Shown: positions 43,371 to 54,659 of the stretch, one piece after another
How positions within the stretch are numbered: the first letter of the stretch is position 1
How the letters are laid out: each line of letters starts with the position of its first letter
NCBI RefSeq assembly: GCF_047948215.1
Contig: NC_134465.1
Coordinates: 47,275,946-47,339,945 of the forward strand
Length of the DNA stretch: 64,000 bases
Direction of reading: 5' to 3'
Source: Lycorma delicatula
Lineage: Eukaryota; Arthropoda; Insecta; Hemiptera; Fulgoridae
The notes under the pieces: generated by a model
Told to the model about the DNA's origin: nothing
The model's database searches: none
The model's input: only the letters and a program-made list of their open reading frames with translations
Position numbers and translations under genes: made by a program

Positions 43371-44861
43371 CAAGGTGTCGCACACCCAGCGTTGCGCAGT
43401 GGCTCGTCCCAAAACCCTTTTCCCGCCATGATGTTTAAATTCGTTTATGCGGTTGGCGCACAAACAGAAGCAAGACATCAATGTGATTAAAGGCAGAATT
43501 ATCAAAAATAAACAAACTTTTCAAACATAAAAGAATAAAATTTATTGACGTATATGAAAATTGGCGTCGAAATGTGGATTTTTACTCTAATATTTATAAA
43601 TAGGAAGTGCCGTACTCACGTGTGCGTGTACACGCACTTCCAAATAAATATGGAGTGCAGGATTTTTTGTTTATATTATATAAAATTTAATTGACTGTAT
43701 GTGGAGTCGAGAATTATGATCTGAATGATTAATTTCGTTTATTTCTTTATAAATTATTACAATATAATAATTTCTAATAATTTTTCTTAATAAACAATTT
43801 ACCTTGAAATAATTATTAATGTACTATTATATACAGAGCGGTTCAGAAAATAATTAACTTTAATTATTTTAATTCAAAATGAAAATATAATAGAAACATT
43901 TTATATGAAATAGAAAATAAAATAGTTTTCATTAACATAAAAACAAAAACTGACCTTTTGGAATTGTTCTCTTTATTGCACGCGGTTTAAAATGGTTTAC
44001 CTAGAAAATCCCTTGCATTTCATTTGACTCATTAAAAAAATATGTTTATTGAATATAAAATTATTTTTCACTAAACAACAACTTTTTATTTTACTTTTAT
44101 TTCAGTATTATAAAGTAATATTCACTTTGGTATCCGTAAAAAATAAGTAATATCTCATTTTCCCGTGTAAATTAGATTATTAAAAGCAATTTCTTTCAAA
44201 AATTGTTTTGTGATAATATTTTTAATTAAACTAAAAAATCATCAATTCGAAGATTGACCAAAATAAATAATATCAGATCTTTAGTTATAAAATTTTGAAA
44301 TAAGTTATCTCCCATTTAGTTGATTTTCCATTTTAACAGCATTAAATAGTTTCACCTAATAAATGGAAAATAATATTAGTAAAAAAAATATTTTATGAGC
44401 ATAAAAAAAAAAATTATCGGTGATTCGATACCGAACCCCACGAATAGCAAAAGGAGTCGTTACCATAGAGCCACACACGCTACACGAAGACTTTGTGTCA
44501 GTTGCACTTTATAAGATGTATCCTCTGTTTGTTTGTTTAGGTTTTCATTCATTATTTTGAATTTTATCTTAATTAACAATCAATTTCAATACTCTTAAGA
44601 ATCAATAGACTTGTATAAAATATTTATTTTTATTAAGGATTATTAAAAAAAAATTTATTATTTTTAATAAATATTACAACTTTATCAGTACCAAATAATA
44701 CTAATTCATATTGAAAGTGAATAATCATTCATAAATATTCGATTGTTAGCTCGTTTAATCATTATCATGTATTTAAAATTTTGTAAAATTTTTGTACAAC
44801 TAAAAACTTTTGTCCCAAAATCCCTTACTTATATGTTCAAATAACCCGGTAGAAAATGAGA
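43371..44861. other. AT-rich segment between inverted GC-richer arms
   Basis: Bracketed by an imperfect inverted repeat (about 43361-43425 and 44868-44932) sharing CATGATGAAA and GCTCGTCCCAAAA. Inside is a perfect 16-bp palindrome GTGCGTGTACACGCAC (about 43622-43637) and a decayed tRNA-like motif near 44420-44500. There are no open frames of note. It may be a non-autonomous DNA transposon. Confidence 0.4.
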
Positions 44862-45360
44862 TTTTGGGACGAGCGTATACGCATGCGCGCTGAATACTGT
44901 GCGCAATGCATTTCATCATGAGATTTTTAATATTTATCTCTTGTTGAATATTTATTTACATGAAAATTACACACAACAAAGATCAAATTGATATCTTCAT
45001 TTGTTACCACGAAATTATAAAATGTAGCCAGGTTTAAAAAGAATTCAAAATCCATTTTAATCCTTGAAATTCGGAATTTTAAAAAATCTAGAAATTAATT
45101 TTTAGATATTCTCATGAACATTAGACGACACATTAAAAATCAAGCTGATATGTTCATTTGTTACCGAAAAATAAAAAAATAAAAAAAATTTCATTGTTAC
45201 TCCATTTTAACCCTTAAAATTCGAATTCCAAAAAATCCTTTCTTACTGTGAATTTACACCGTAAGAAGAATACGTAAGCAAATTTTCACCGATTTAACTG
45301 AGTACTTTTTGCTGGGCGTTGATGAATCAGTCAGTCAGAACAACTTGCTGTATAGGTACA

Positions 45361-45365
<5 letters not shown>

Positions 45366-45391
<26 letters not shown>
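45366..45391. repeat. CA microsatellite
   Basis: Uninterrupted (AC)n run of about 26 bp. Confidence 0.95.
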
Positions 45392-45871
45392 TAGAGTATA
45401 TCAATTTTTAAATTTTTTCCTGGATGTTGAAATTTCATTGGGTCTTTAGTAAAAAAATACATATGTATCTTAATGGATACATATGGAGAAAATACTACTA
45501 TTTTCTCCATATTAAATTCTATAATAGCCGTGAACGTATCATGAAGTTTTATTAGTTAATTACTAGTTAATTTAGTTTATTAGTTAAGTCGAAAAATGAA
45601 TATAATTAATTAGTTTTTAAAGTTAATATTTAATTTAAAAAAGTTAACGTAATTTCGCGTAATGATTAAATTAAATTAAAAACCAAGCGATTTCTCTGCT
45701 TTTGAATACAACAAAGATTTAATCGTCAACTATAAAATGTAATCACAGCTTCCTCGCTCACAATTACACGAATAGTCTTTAGTTGAAGTAGAGTTATTTC
45801 AGCATAAGAACCGGTGAACAAAGAGTTATTCAGCAAAATTACACAAATATCCTTTGAGTATTAAAGGATTT

Positions 45872-45932
45872 ACACACAAACACACACACACACACAGAGA
45901 AACACACACACACACACACACACATACACACA
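45872..45932. repeat. CA microsatellite, interrupted
   Basis: About 60 bp of ACACAC with small interruptions (AGAGAA, AT). It creates a spurious His-Thr-rich open frame. Confidence 0.95.
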
Positions 45933-46674
45933 GGATAATGTACACTTTAAATGCATTCATTGCTGAAGTACTTTCCTCTTTTATCTCTACTTTGACTAAA
46001 TTAAATGTAATGAAACAAGGTCACAAGAACATTTACTGTACGGTATGAACCGAGCACCCGATTTTTAAAATGGCTGCTCGGTGAACTAAATTTATTTTTA
46101 CGAATCTGTCGATAATAGTAAATTATCTTCTCCTGTTAAATATACCACCGCAGCATTTTTATTTTACCGATTATGGTTCTGTTGCTGCTGCAGCAGCATA
46201 ACTATAAAAGGAAGCTATGAAGATGGGCCCAAACAATTTTGGGTATTAGAATTTATACAAATATTGACGTTTAAAAAACTCCCTTACTCCAAAAAAACCA
46301 CAAAAGAAGCTATAAAAATTTCCAAAAGATGTACGTACGTATGTTGGTCTGTATTTTGATTGATATATCCGGACTGGGTCAACATAAATTCTTGAAAAAA
46401 TTCTCAAAACGTTTCTACTAGCGGGACATAAACGGCATTAAAATTTGGATAAATTAAAAAAGAGTGAGGGGTATTTTACGCGATTTTAGATCGACTTTTT
46501 ATTTACTGGTCCTAAAAATTGGGGTTTACTACGATAAAAATCTTTTTTTTTAAATTCAAAAATTTTAAGACAATCGAATTTACGGATGGAGATATTCAAC
46601 ATACGAGTATTTCTATACAGTTAATGTCTTATATCTCACAAACCAGTTGATAAAAAAAATCAAAATTTGGCTCC

Positions 46675-46679
<5 letters not shown>

Positions 46680-46745
<66 letters not shown>
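46680..46745. repeat. CT then TA compound microsatellite
   Basis: About 30 bp of (CT)n followed by about 35 bp of (AT)n. Further AT runs continue to 46832, where the mariner is inserted. Confidence 0.95.
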
Positions 46746-46753
<8 letters not shown>

Positions 46754-46833
46754 TATAATTAGATATTTTTTTTTTAGATATATATAGATATATAGATTAG
46801 ATAGATATTTTTTTTTTTATATATATATATACG

Positions 46834-48150
46834 CGAGGTGTGTGAGAAAAGTAATGAGATTGACGTTTTACTCACCAAAGTTTTATTTTTTTCAAACAAC
46901 AATATTATCCCCTTCAAAGTAGATCCCTTGGACAGCTATACACCGGCGGAGTCGTTGTTCCCACTCCTGGTAGCAGCGATGGAAGGCTTTAACTGGTAGG
47001 GCTTTTAACCGGTCGGTCATAGTCTTTTGAATGTTCCCCAGAGTTCCTAAATGACGTCCTTTTAAGACACGTTTCAATTTTGGGAAAATGAAAAAGTCAC
47101 AGGACTCAAATCAGGTCAATAGGGAGGGGGGCTTGAGTAATCGTAGGAATGCGTTTTGAAGTAAAAAATTCCCTGATGGAAACCGCCGTTTGACACGGGG
47201 CATTATCATGATGAAGCATCCACTTGTCTGCAATGTCTGGTCTCACGAGAATCACTCTTTTCCTGAGCCTTTCAAGGACACCTTTGTAAAACACTTGGTT
47301 GACAGTTTGTCCTGGAGGAACAAAGTCTTTACGCACGATACCCCTACTGTCAAAAAAGCAAATCAGCACGGTTTTGATCTTTGATTTACCCATTCGAAAT
47401 TTTGCCGGTCGAAGAGATGACGGAGTGTCCACTCTTCGCTTTGCCGATTTGTTTCAGGATCGTACTCAGATAACCAGGATTCATCACCTGTGGTCACACG
47501 ATTGAAGAATTCTTGGTCATTGTAGATCCTCTCAAGAAGATCAACGCACACGTTTCTTCGATTGTCCTTCTGTTCCGTGGTGAGGTTTTTCGGCATTAAT
47601 CTCGCACAAACCTTTCCCATGTCCAAATCTTATGTCAAAATTTGATGTACGGTGAAAGTATTTAAATTTAACTGGTCTCTCATCATCCTTATTGTTAAAC
47701 GACGGTCTGATATCACAAGAATCCTCACACGCTCAACGTTTTCGTCGGATTTTGAAGTTGAAGATCTCCCTGAGCGAGGTTGACCTTCAACGTGTTCTCG
47801 GCCTTCCAAAAATGATTTGTGCTAGCGGAAAACTTGTGCTCTTGATAAGCAATGTTTCCCGTAGGCCTGTTAATCCTTTCAAAGGTCAAACTCGCGGATT
47901 CCCCAAGTTTAACACAAAGCTTGATAGCACGACGTCGCTCTAAATTCCAATGCTCCATTTTCGTAACACACAACAAAAACACAACTTCACTGATGGAGCT
48001 GTCAAAAATAATGTGTTGGCTGAACGGAGTTGAAACTCGTACTGAGCATGTGGAAGGGATGAACAAACCGGTCTAGCACAGACCGGTAGACACAGCGTTG
48101 CCAGATCGCTCGCACTGTTACCAATCTCATTACTTTTCTCACACACCTCG
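46834..48150 (-). mobile_element. mariner transposon with near-perfect TIRs, inactive
   Basis: 1317 bp bounded by inverted ends CGAGGTGTGTGAGAAAAG...TAATGAGATTG and its mirror at 48122-48150. It sits in a TA microsatellite (TATATA on both sides, with an extra CG before the left end). The minus strand encodes a mariner transposase in broken frames, closely resembling copies widespread in arthropods; the near-identical TIRs suggest a fairly young insertion. Confidence 0.9.
46892..47958 (-). pseudogene. mariner transposase, frameshifted
   Basis: Reads in order MEHWNLERRRAIKLCVKLGE, then a frame change; MPKNLTTEQKDNRRNVC and VTTGDESWLSEYDPETNRQ (first Asp); KTVLICFFDSRGIVRKDF, VPPGQTVNQVFYKGVLERL and KWMLHHDNAPCQTA (second Asp); a broken SPDL region; then LKGRHLGTLGNIQKTM and RCIAVQGIYFEGDNIVV at the end. 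At least three frame breaks make it non-functional. Confidence 0.88.
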
Positions 48151-48176
48151 TATATATATATATATATATATATATA
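48151..48176. repeat. TA microsatellite at mariner right edge
   Basis: Continuation of the TA tract that hosts the mariner; it ends at the CAGAGTGTTTC edge of the next element. Confidence 0.9.
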
Positions 48177-49565
48177 CAGAGTGTTTCTAAAATGGTGGGC
48201 TGGCTATACGTTTTCGGATTCCACTTGTAAAATTAAACAAAAAGTATCCTTAGGAAAAATGGCAATTTCTCCTTTACCCCTTGTCCACTATTTTGATATT
48301 TTTATACAAAAATTTATATGTCAAGTTCTGGAAGAGAAATCACATTAATATTTTGTAAGCGTCTTAGTAATAAAGTTTTAAAATTAGCAAAAAATCAGGA
48401 ATTAAATACCTTCGCAAATTACAAAATGGCGGCCATGTTTATTTTTCAATCCGTTATATCTCTATAAATCCCGATCATTAATGAAACCCCACAAGAAAGA
48501 ATTTAGCGGGATAAAATCTGGGGTGCGAGGCGGCCATGTAATTGGACCTTCACGATCGATCCACAGACCTGGAAATCGAGTATCAAGGGAATCTCGGACT
48601 TCTAGGCATTAGTGAGATGATGCCTGTCTTGCTGATAGTAATGGTATCTATCTTGGTCATCGTCGTCTAAGTGAGGAATTAAGAAATTTTGAAGCATTTC
48701 CAGATAGACGAAACCATTTATATTTGCTTCCTGGAAAAAGAACGGTCCGTTCAGTCTCAGAAATGATAATTTAACTGAGTGGAAAGGGAAAAAGAGAAGT
48801 GGGGAGGTGCGCCATCTTGCTGAAAGTATATTTTGCGTCTCATCGCTAGAGGAATATCTTCAAGCAGCTTCGGCAATTCTTCTTGAAGAAACTGCAAGTA
48901 GACCTCAGAATTTAAGCGACCAGGTAATATGAACGGTCCATCAGCTGATTATGAAGAAGGACGCACCATACTTTGACGCTAAATCGGTGTTGAAAATTGC
49001 CTTCAACCGTTTGATGAAGGTTTACTTCTGCCCATCTATGATCATGGGGTACATTGTTAACGCCATCTCGAGTAAGATTTGCCTCGTCGGTAAACAAATA
49101 TTCTTGTAGAATTGTCGATTTGTATTCCACAATTTGGAGAACTTCAAACGAAGTGGACATTCTCCTGGGTGTAGATGTTGAAAATGGTTGTTTACGATAA
49201 GGATAAAACCTATTTTGTTTAAATGTCAACACTCCGATTCGCTTAGAAAGACGTCGTGTACTGGCGCCTTGACTGCGCTGAACTGCATCAATAATAGTTT
49301 CATTAATAACAGCATCGTGTTGAACAGATTGCTCGTAGCTGGTAAGAATACTAGGTAGTAAACCTGTTTCCCGAAAATAACGTAAAATCTTGCTAATTGT
49401 TTTGGGGTCTGGAATCCTGCGATTCGGAAAACGTATTTCATATTCTGCTGTAACAGCTGTAGCATTACCATTACACAGACCAAAAATGAATACCATATCA
49501 GCATATTCTTCTGTTGTAAGTAAATACGACAAGTTAATACGTTTATAAAAATTTTTTAACAGCAA
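48177..49565 (-). mobile_element. DUF4817-type DDE transposon relic, composite
   Basis: Starts at the left with CAGAGTGTTTCTAAAATGG, an end-like sequence next to the TA tract. The minus strand has a DUF4817-like HTH, an IS630/Tc1-mariner-type DDE domain and, unusually, two versions of the middle catalytic block (48765-48941 and 48602-48757) followed by one C-terminal block (48465-48583). The right terminus was not identified. Confidence 0.65.
48912..49565 (-). pseudogene. DUF4817/DDE transposase N-terminal two thirds
   Basis: A 217-codon frame: YLLTTEEYADMVFIFGLCNG and then YEIRFPNRRIPDPKTI (DUF4817 helix-turn-helix), QRSQGASTRRLSKRIGV, RFYPYRKQPF, and LFTDEANLTRDGVNN containing the first catalytic Asp, then HRWAEVNLHQT and FSVKVWCVLL. 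The frame then shifts; the continuation reads GPFILPGRLNSEVYLQFLQ and YFQQDGAPPHFS (second Asp). The later third block reads RTPDFIPLNSFLWG, where the expected acidic residue (PLD) is Asn. It is therefore inactive. Confidence 0.75.
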
Positions 49566-49774
49566 TTTTTGACAGTAAAATGAATTTTTATCAGTTTTTC
49601 ACAAAATCAAAAAGGATTTTAGTTTTTATAAATTTTAAATAAGTACTTGTTTTAAATAAGTACTTTTCTACAGTACTTAAATAACTTAAAAAAATAAATG
49701 TACTTAAAATGGTACATTTACTACATGGGTAATACACTGGTGTACTGTTTCTAAATATTTTTTTTTTTAATTTT

Positions 49775-50060
49775 TTGCAAAATCGTACCCTCACCCCCAA
49801 AAAATGCTGTGTAGTCCTCTGCTATGTTGTGACGTCACAAGTGTAATAAAGAAACGTAGTTTGGCTGGGTCTCGAACACGACCGCCGGGTCGGTTTGATA
49901 ACTGGTGCGTTAAGCCTCGCGGCTACACCGGTATTCCGACCGTATAAGTGAAATTTACTCTTTGTAAGTTGTGAAATTATATTATTTTAGTTAGTACCGA
50001 CCGTCACCGCTAGTACCGCCACACCCGTGCGGATTAAATACGTACATATTTTTAAAGGCA
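49775..50060 (-). repeat. tRNA-like dispersed repeat, type C, copy 2
   Basis: Second copy of the 4670-4985 family. On the minus strand: a GGTGTAGCCGCGAGGCTTAA A-box area and TGTTCGAGACCCAGCC B-box area. This copy keeps the perfect palindrome TTGTGACGTCACAA at 49827-49840. GC content is higher than in copy 1, consistent with less CpG decay. Confidence 0.65.
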
Positions 50061-50970
50061 CGGTGAGATGTGAAAAATGAAACGATATAATCTTAAATTT
50101 TTTTTTATTTTTTATTTTTTATTTGAGTTATCCCGATTTTCTCTTTGGAAATCTTCTCCGATACTCAGTAAGTTCCAATTTAAAGTATTCAACCTTAAAG
50201 ACAGAGGCGGGAGCAGAGCGGCTCAAACATTATAAACGGGACATAAGATCATGTAATACGTTGTTTTAAAGGTCTTTCCAAGACAAGCAAAACGGTAACA
50301 AAAAAAAATTAATTATGAATATTGAAACCAAAATGGTGACAACAAATATCGTTACGTTAATTAAAAGTTAGAAAAATTAATTATTAAAATTTTATATATA
50401 CACATAAAATATTTTAAAAAATTAACTTTTTCCCTTTTGTCAACTTACATATTATCTAAAATAATAATATGTTTTAGCAGAAAATATTAACGGTCATTAA
50501 TTTAAAATAACCTTTACGGAAAAGTTTTGTTTTTTATTTTGAATTGAAAGCAGAAGTTCTATCTTCCTTGTAGTACACCTATTTTGTTTATTTTTGTTAT
50601 TTACTGAAGAAAAATATTTTTAATGAAATATATTTTCTTTCATTTTCAAAAAAAAACGAAAATCAGAGAAAACAAGATTTTAAACAACTTTCTTTAAACA
50701 TTTCTTAAATTCCAAACAAAGTCCCTTCCCCAATATTTTATCATTTAAAAGATAAGGATATATTTAATATAAAAATTTAGAAAGAAGATTAAAATAAACA
50801 AAGTTAAAAACAATTTTGGTTTGAAGTTTTTTTTTTTAATTTTGAGTAAAGGCTTATCTTCTAGATAAAAGATAAAATTTATAAATAAAATAACATTGGA
50901 TATTTTAACTTACATAGAACAAATTCTAGTATATGTGAATGGTGTGTGATTAATTAGGTTTCTTTTGTCT

Positions 50971-52330
50971 TCAGTCATTTGACTGGTTTGATGCAGCTCT
51001 CCAAGATTCCCTACCTAGTGCTAGTCGTTTCATTTCAGTATACCCTCTACATCCTACATCCCTAACAATTTGTTTTACATATTCCAAACGTGGCCTGCCT
51101 ACACAATTTTTTCCTTCTACCTGTCCTTCCAATATTAAAGCGACTATTCCAGGATGCCTTAGTATGTGGCCTATAAGTCTGTCTCTTCTTTTAACTATAT
51201 TTTTCCCAATTCTTCTTTCTGCATCTATTTGCCGCAATACCTCTTCATTTGTCACTTTATCCACCCATCTGATTTTTAACATTCTCCTATAGCACCGCAT
51301 TTCAAAAGCTTCTAATCTTTTCTTCTCAGATACTCCGATCGTCCAAGTTTCACTTCCATATAAAGCGACACTCCAAACATACACTTTCAAAAATCTTTTC
51401 CTGACATTTAAATTAATTTTTGATGTAAACAAATTATATTTCTTACTGAAGGCTCGTTTAGCTTGTGCTATTCGGCATTTTATATCGCTCCTGCTTCGTC
51501 CATCTTTAGTAACTCTACTTCCCAAATAACAAAATTCTTCTACCTCCATAATCTTTTCTCCTCCTATTTTCACATTCAGTGGTCTATATTTGTTATTTCT
51601 ACTACATTTCATTACTTTTGTTTTGTTCTTGTTTATTTTCATGCGATAGTTCTTGCGTAGGACTTCATCTATGCCGTTCATTGTTTCTTCTAAATCCTTT
51701 TTACTCTCGGCTAGAATTACTTTATCATCAGAAAATCGTAGCATCTTTATCTTTTCACCTTGTACTGTTACTCCGAATCTAAATTGTTCTTTATCATTAA
51801 CTGCTAGTTCCATGTAAAGATAAAAAGTAACGGAGACAGGGAACACCCTTGTCGGACTCCCTTTCTTATTACGGCTTCTTTTTTATGTTCTTCAATTGTT
51901 ACTGTTGCTGTTTGGTTCCTGTACATATTAGCAATTGTTCTTCTATCTCTGTATTTGAACCCTAATTTTTTTTAATGTTGAACATTTTATTCCAGTCTAC
52001 TTTATCGAATGTCTTTTCTAGGTCTATAAACGCCAAGTATGTTGGTTTGTTTTTCTTTAATCTTCCTTCTACTATTAATCTGAGGCCTAAAATTGCTTCC
52101 CTTGTCCCTATACTTTTCCTGAAACCAAATTGGTCTTCTCCTAACACTTCTTCCACTCTCCTCTCAATTCTTCTGTATAGAATTCTAGTTAAGATTCTTG
52201 ATGCATTACTAGTTAAACTAATTGTTCTGTATTCTTCACATTTATCTGCCCCTGCTTTCTTTGGTATCATTACTATAACACTTTTTTTGAAGTCTGACGG
52301 AAATTCCCCTTTTTCATAAATATTACACAC
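50971..52330 (-). pseudogene. RTE reverse transcriptase, broken, copy 2
   Basis: Two readable segments in different frames. The upstream one is [20 protein letters not shown] through AFIDLEKTFDKVDW; the downstream one is [16 protein letters not shown] through LRFSDDKVILAESKKD to the C-terminus with SNQSND. The Ala-to-Ser change in the FADD box and a lost Val codon (VNDVKEQ to VNDKEQ) differ from copy 1. Further upstream, 52343-52597 continues in a third frame. Confidence 0.85.
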
Positions 52331-52842
52331 CGGTTTGTATAATCAATTAATCGCTTCCTCGCCTGCACTGCGCAGTAATTCTACAGGTATTCCGTCTATT
52401 CCAGTTGCCTTTCTGCCATTTAAATATTTTAATGCTCTCTTAAATTCAGATCTCAGTATTGTTTCTCCCATTTCATCCTCCTCAACTTCCTCTTCTTCCT
52501 CTATAACACCATTTTCTAATTCATTTCCTCCGTATCTCTTCAATATATTCCACCCATCTATCGACTTTACCTTTCGTATTATATATTGGTGTACCATCTT
52601 TGTTTAACACATTATTAGATTTTAGTTTATGTACCCCAAAATTTTCCTTACCTTTCCTGTATGCTCCGTCTATTTTACCAATGTTCATTTCTTTTTCCAC
52701 TTCTGAAAATTTTTTTTAATCCACTCTTCTTTCGCCAGTTTGCACTTCCTGTTTATAGCATTTCTTAATTGCCGATAGTTCCTTTTACTTTCTTCATCAC
52801 TAGCATTCTTATATTTTCTACGTTCATCCAACAGCTGCAATA

Positions 52843-52882
52843 TATCTTCTGGTAGAAAACCATGGTTTTCTACCAGAAGATA
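52843..52882. repeat. 40-bp perfect palindrome inside RTE copy 2
   Basis: Centred on CCATGG; one arm GGTTTTCTACCAGAAG is ancestral RTE sequence (compare about 24500-24520), the other is its inverted copy. It is followed by an 11-bp tandem duplication AGAAGATAGTT x2. Confidence 0.95.
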
Positions 52883-53539
52883 GTTAGAAGATAGTTCTCT
52901 TTATTCCGCCTATGTTTGCTTCTGCTAATTTAAGAATTTCCTTTTTAACATTCTCCCATTCTTCTTTTACATTTTCAACATCTTTTTTACTCAGACCTCT
53001 TGCGATGTCCTCCTCAAAAATCTTCTTTACCTCCTCTTCATTAATTAGGTAAAGAAACAAAAAGTTAAAAATAAATTTTTAACTTGTTATTTTATGAAAA
53101 TTTCATCAGAGAATAAAAATTTCTGATTCATAAATTATTTTTATAAATACTAAGAAAAAGGCGAGCCTAAGACCCGCCGCGAAAATATTACATGATTTAT
53201 ATTTCATTATACATGATTTTATTAAATTTTTTTGCCAATTGTAACTAAATAACATTCATGAATTTAGCGTACTAAAAATAACAATAACTTTTATAACGAA
53301 AATCTTCAAAATCCTGAACATGTTTAGCTGATTCTTGATTTGTGATTATTTAACACAATTCTAACCCCAATGGTTTTCTTTTTTACCCCCAAAACATAAA
53401 TATAACTTTAGATAAATCGTTCGTATAAAGAAGTACAAATCGTTCGAATGAATGAATCGTTCGAGAAGTATAAATTGTTGGTGCGCTGCGCGTAGCCACC
53501 GGGTGTACCATCATTGGTCCGCTCTACTCCAGTGGTAGC

Positions 53540-53712
53540 TAATTTTTTTTTTTTTTTTTTTTTTTTGTTTAACCTACGGGAACCAGTGTAAGTATTTATG
53601 GATGAATTATTTGTAGCGTGTGTGAAAATGTCATGCCTGACCAGGATTCGAACCCTGGACCTCCGGATGAAAGGCCGAGACACTACCACTCGCGTCACGG
53701 AGGCCGGCCCGA
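53540..53712 (-). repeat. tRNA-derived SINE, type B, best copy
   Basis: Minus strand: GGCCGGCCTCCGTGACGCGA (head), GAGTGGTAGTGTCTCGGCC (A-box area), GGGTTCGAATCCTGGTCAGG (B box), GCATGACATTTTCACACACG, then a body ending in AACCTACGGG (plus strand) and a long A tail (T run at about 53540-53566 on plus). It has the structure of a pol III-transcribed SINE mobilised by a LINE. Confidence 0.8.
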
Positions 53713-54485
53713 AAAAATATCTGATGTGGACACAACATTACTTCCTTGTACGCCTATTAAATTACATATATATACATACTTTTAAAATTAAAAGTACGTA
53801 AAATTTTATTTATTTAGTAATTTCTGATATTTTTTCATATATAATCGTTTTTTAATATTATTATTGAATTATTATTTATTTTAAAACATTTTTTATAATC
53901 AGAGGTTAATAATTATTAATAAATCAATATATTTAGATTAATAAAAGTTACAAAAAAGGAAATCAGGTCGGATGTGCCTTCCCCGTGTAAGATCCAAATA
54001 TTTTATTAATTAAACTTTCATTTGGCTATAACTCTAGAACCGATGAAAATAAGTACCACTTATTATATATATCGTTGAAAAGCTCTCAATGAGAGCTTAT
54101 TATTGGAGTTAAGAAAAAGTCTAAATTCCAAATTTTTTGGATTTTGGACTTTTTTTGACACTTTTGGTCCAGTCGATTGCAATCAAAAGGGGAGGTTCAC
54201 AACTAGATGTTACAACAGTCCTAAATCCAAAATTCCAACATTCTACAGCTAATTGTTTTTGAGTTACACGAGATAAATACGTACGTACAGACGTTGCGCC
54301 GAAACTAGTCTAAATGGATTGAGGAATGGTCAAAATGGATATTTTCGTTAAAATCTGTAAACCGAAATTTTATTTCGGTTTACAGATGTAAACCGAAATT
54401 TGAGTAAACCGAAATTTTATTTCGGTTTACTCAATACTTCCTTTACGCGATCACAATACTTCCTTTACTTCGTACAAGGAAGTAA
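53712..54485 (-). repeat. Dispersed repeat family D, copy 2
   Basis: Reverse orientation relative to 42690-43370. The left part has ATCTGATGTGGACA and TTACTTCCTTGTACG; the right edge has CGTACAAGGAAGTAA, so the two ends carry an exact 15-bp inverted repeat. Two tandem hairpins built from GTAAACCGAAAT lie at 54354-54386 and 54402-54432. Confidence 0.75.
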
Positions 54486-54659
54486 AAATCCAAAGAAAAT
54501 CAACCCTCCTCCGTTTTAAACTTTGCGCAAAATTGAACGCTAATCGTGCTCCATTTATAATTTTTTTTTGAGATATTAATATATGTACAACATACACCAT
54601 ACAACATATATCTTCCGAAAATTTTTGTAACTCTTTTTTATGCATTTGTGAAAAACACG

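Larger units (their letters stand above)
50960..53039 (-). mobile_element. RTE-type LINE, 5'-truncated, copy 2
   Basis: Flanked by a perfect 11-bp target-site duplication ATTAATTAGGT (50949-50959 and 53040-53050). It contains the RT domain and 3' end but has frameshifts (for example near 51850 and 51970), a mutated catalytic motif FSDD in place of FADD, and a palindromic insertion at 52843-52882. It lacks the A-rich tail seen in the other copies. Confidence 0.92.

Noticed and set aside
44410..44500. Possible tRNA on the minus strand (GGCTCTATGGTAACG ... GGGTTCGGTATCGAATC)
   Set aside because: T-arm spacing is wrong and no acceptor stem pairs; likely a decayed SINE.
45854..46048. His-Thr-rich 64-codon frame
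   Set aside because: Product of translating a CA microsatellite.
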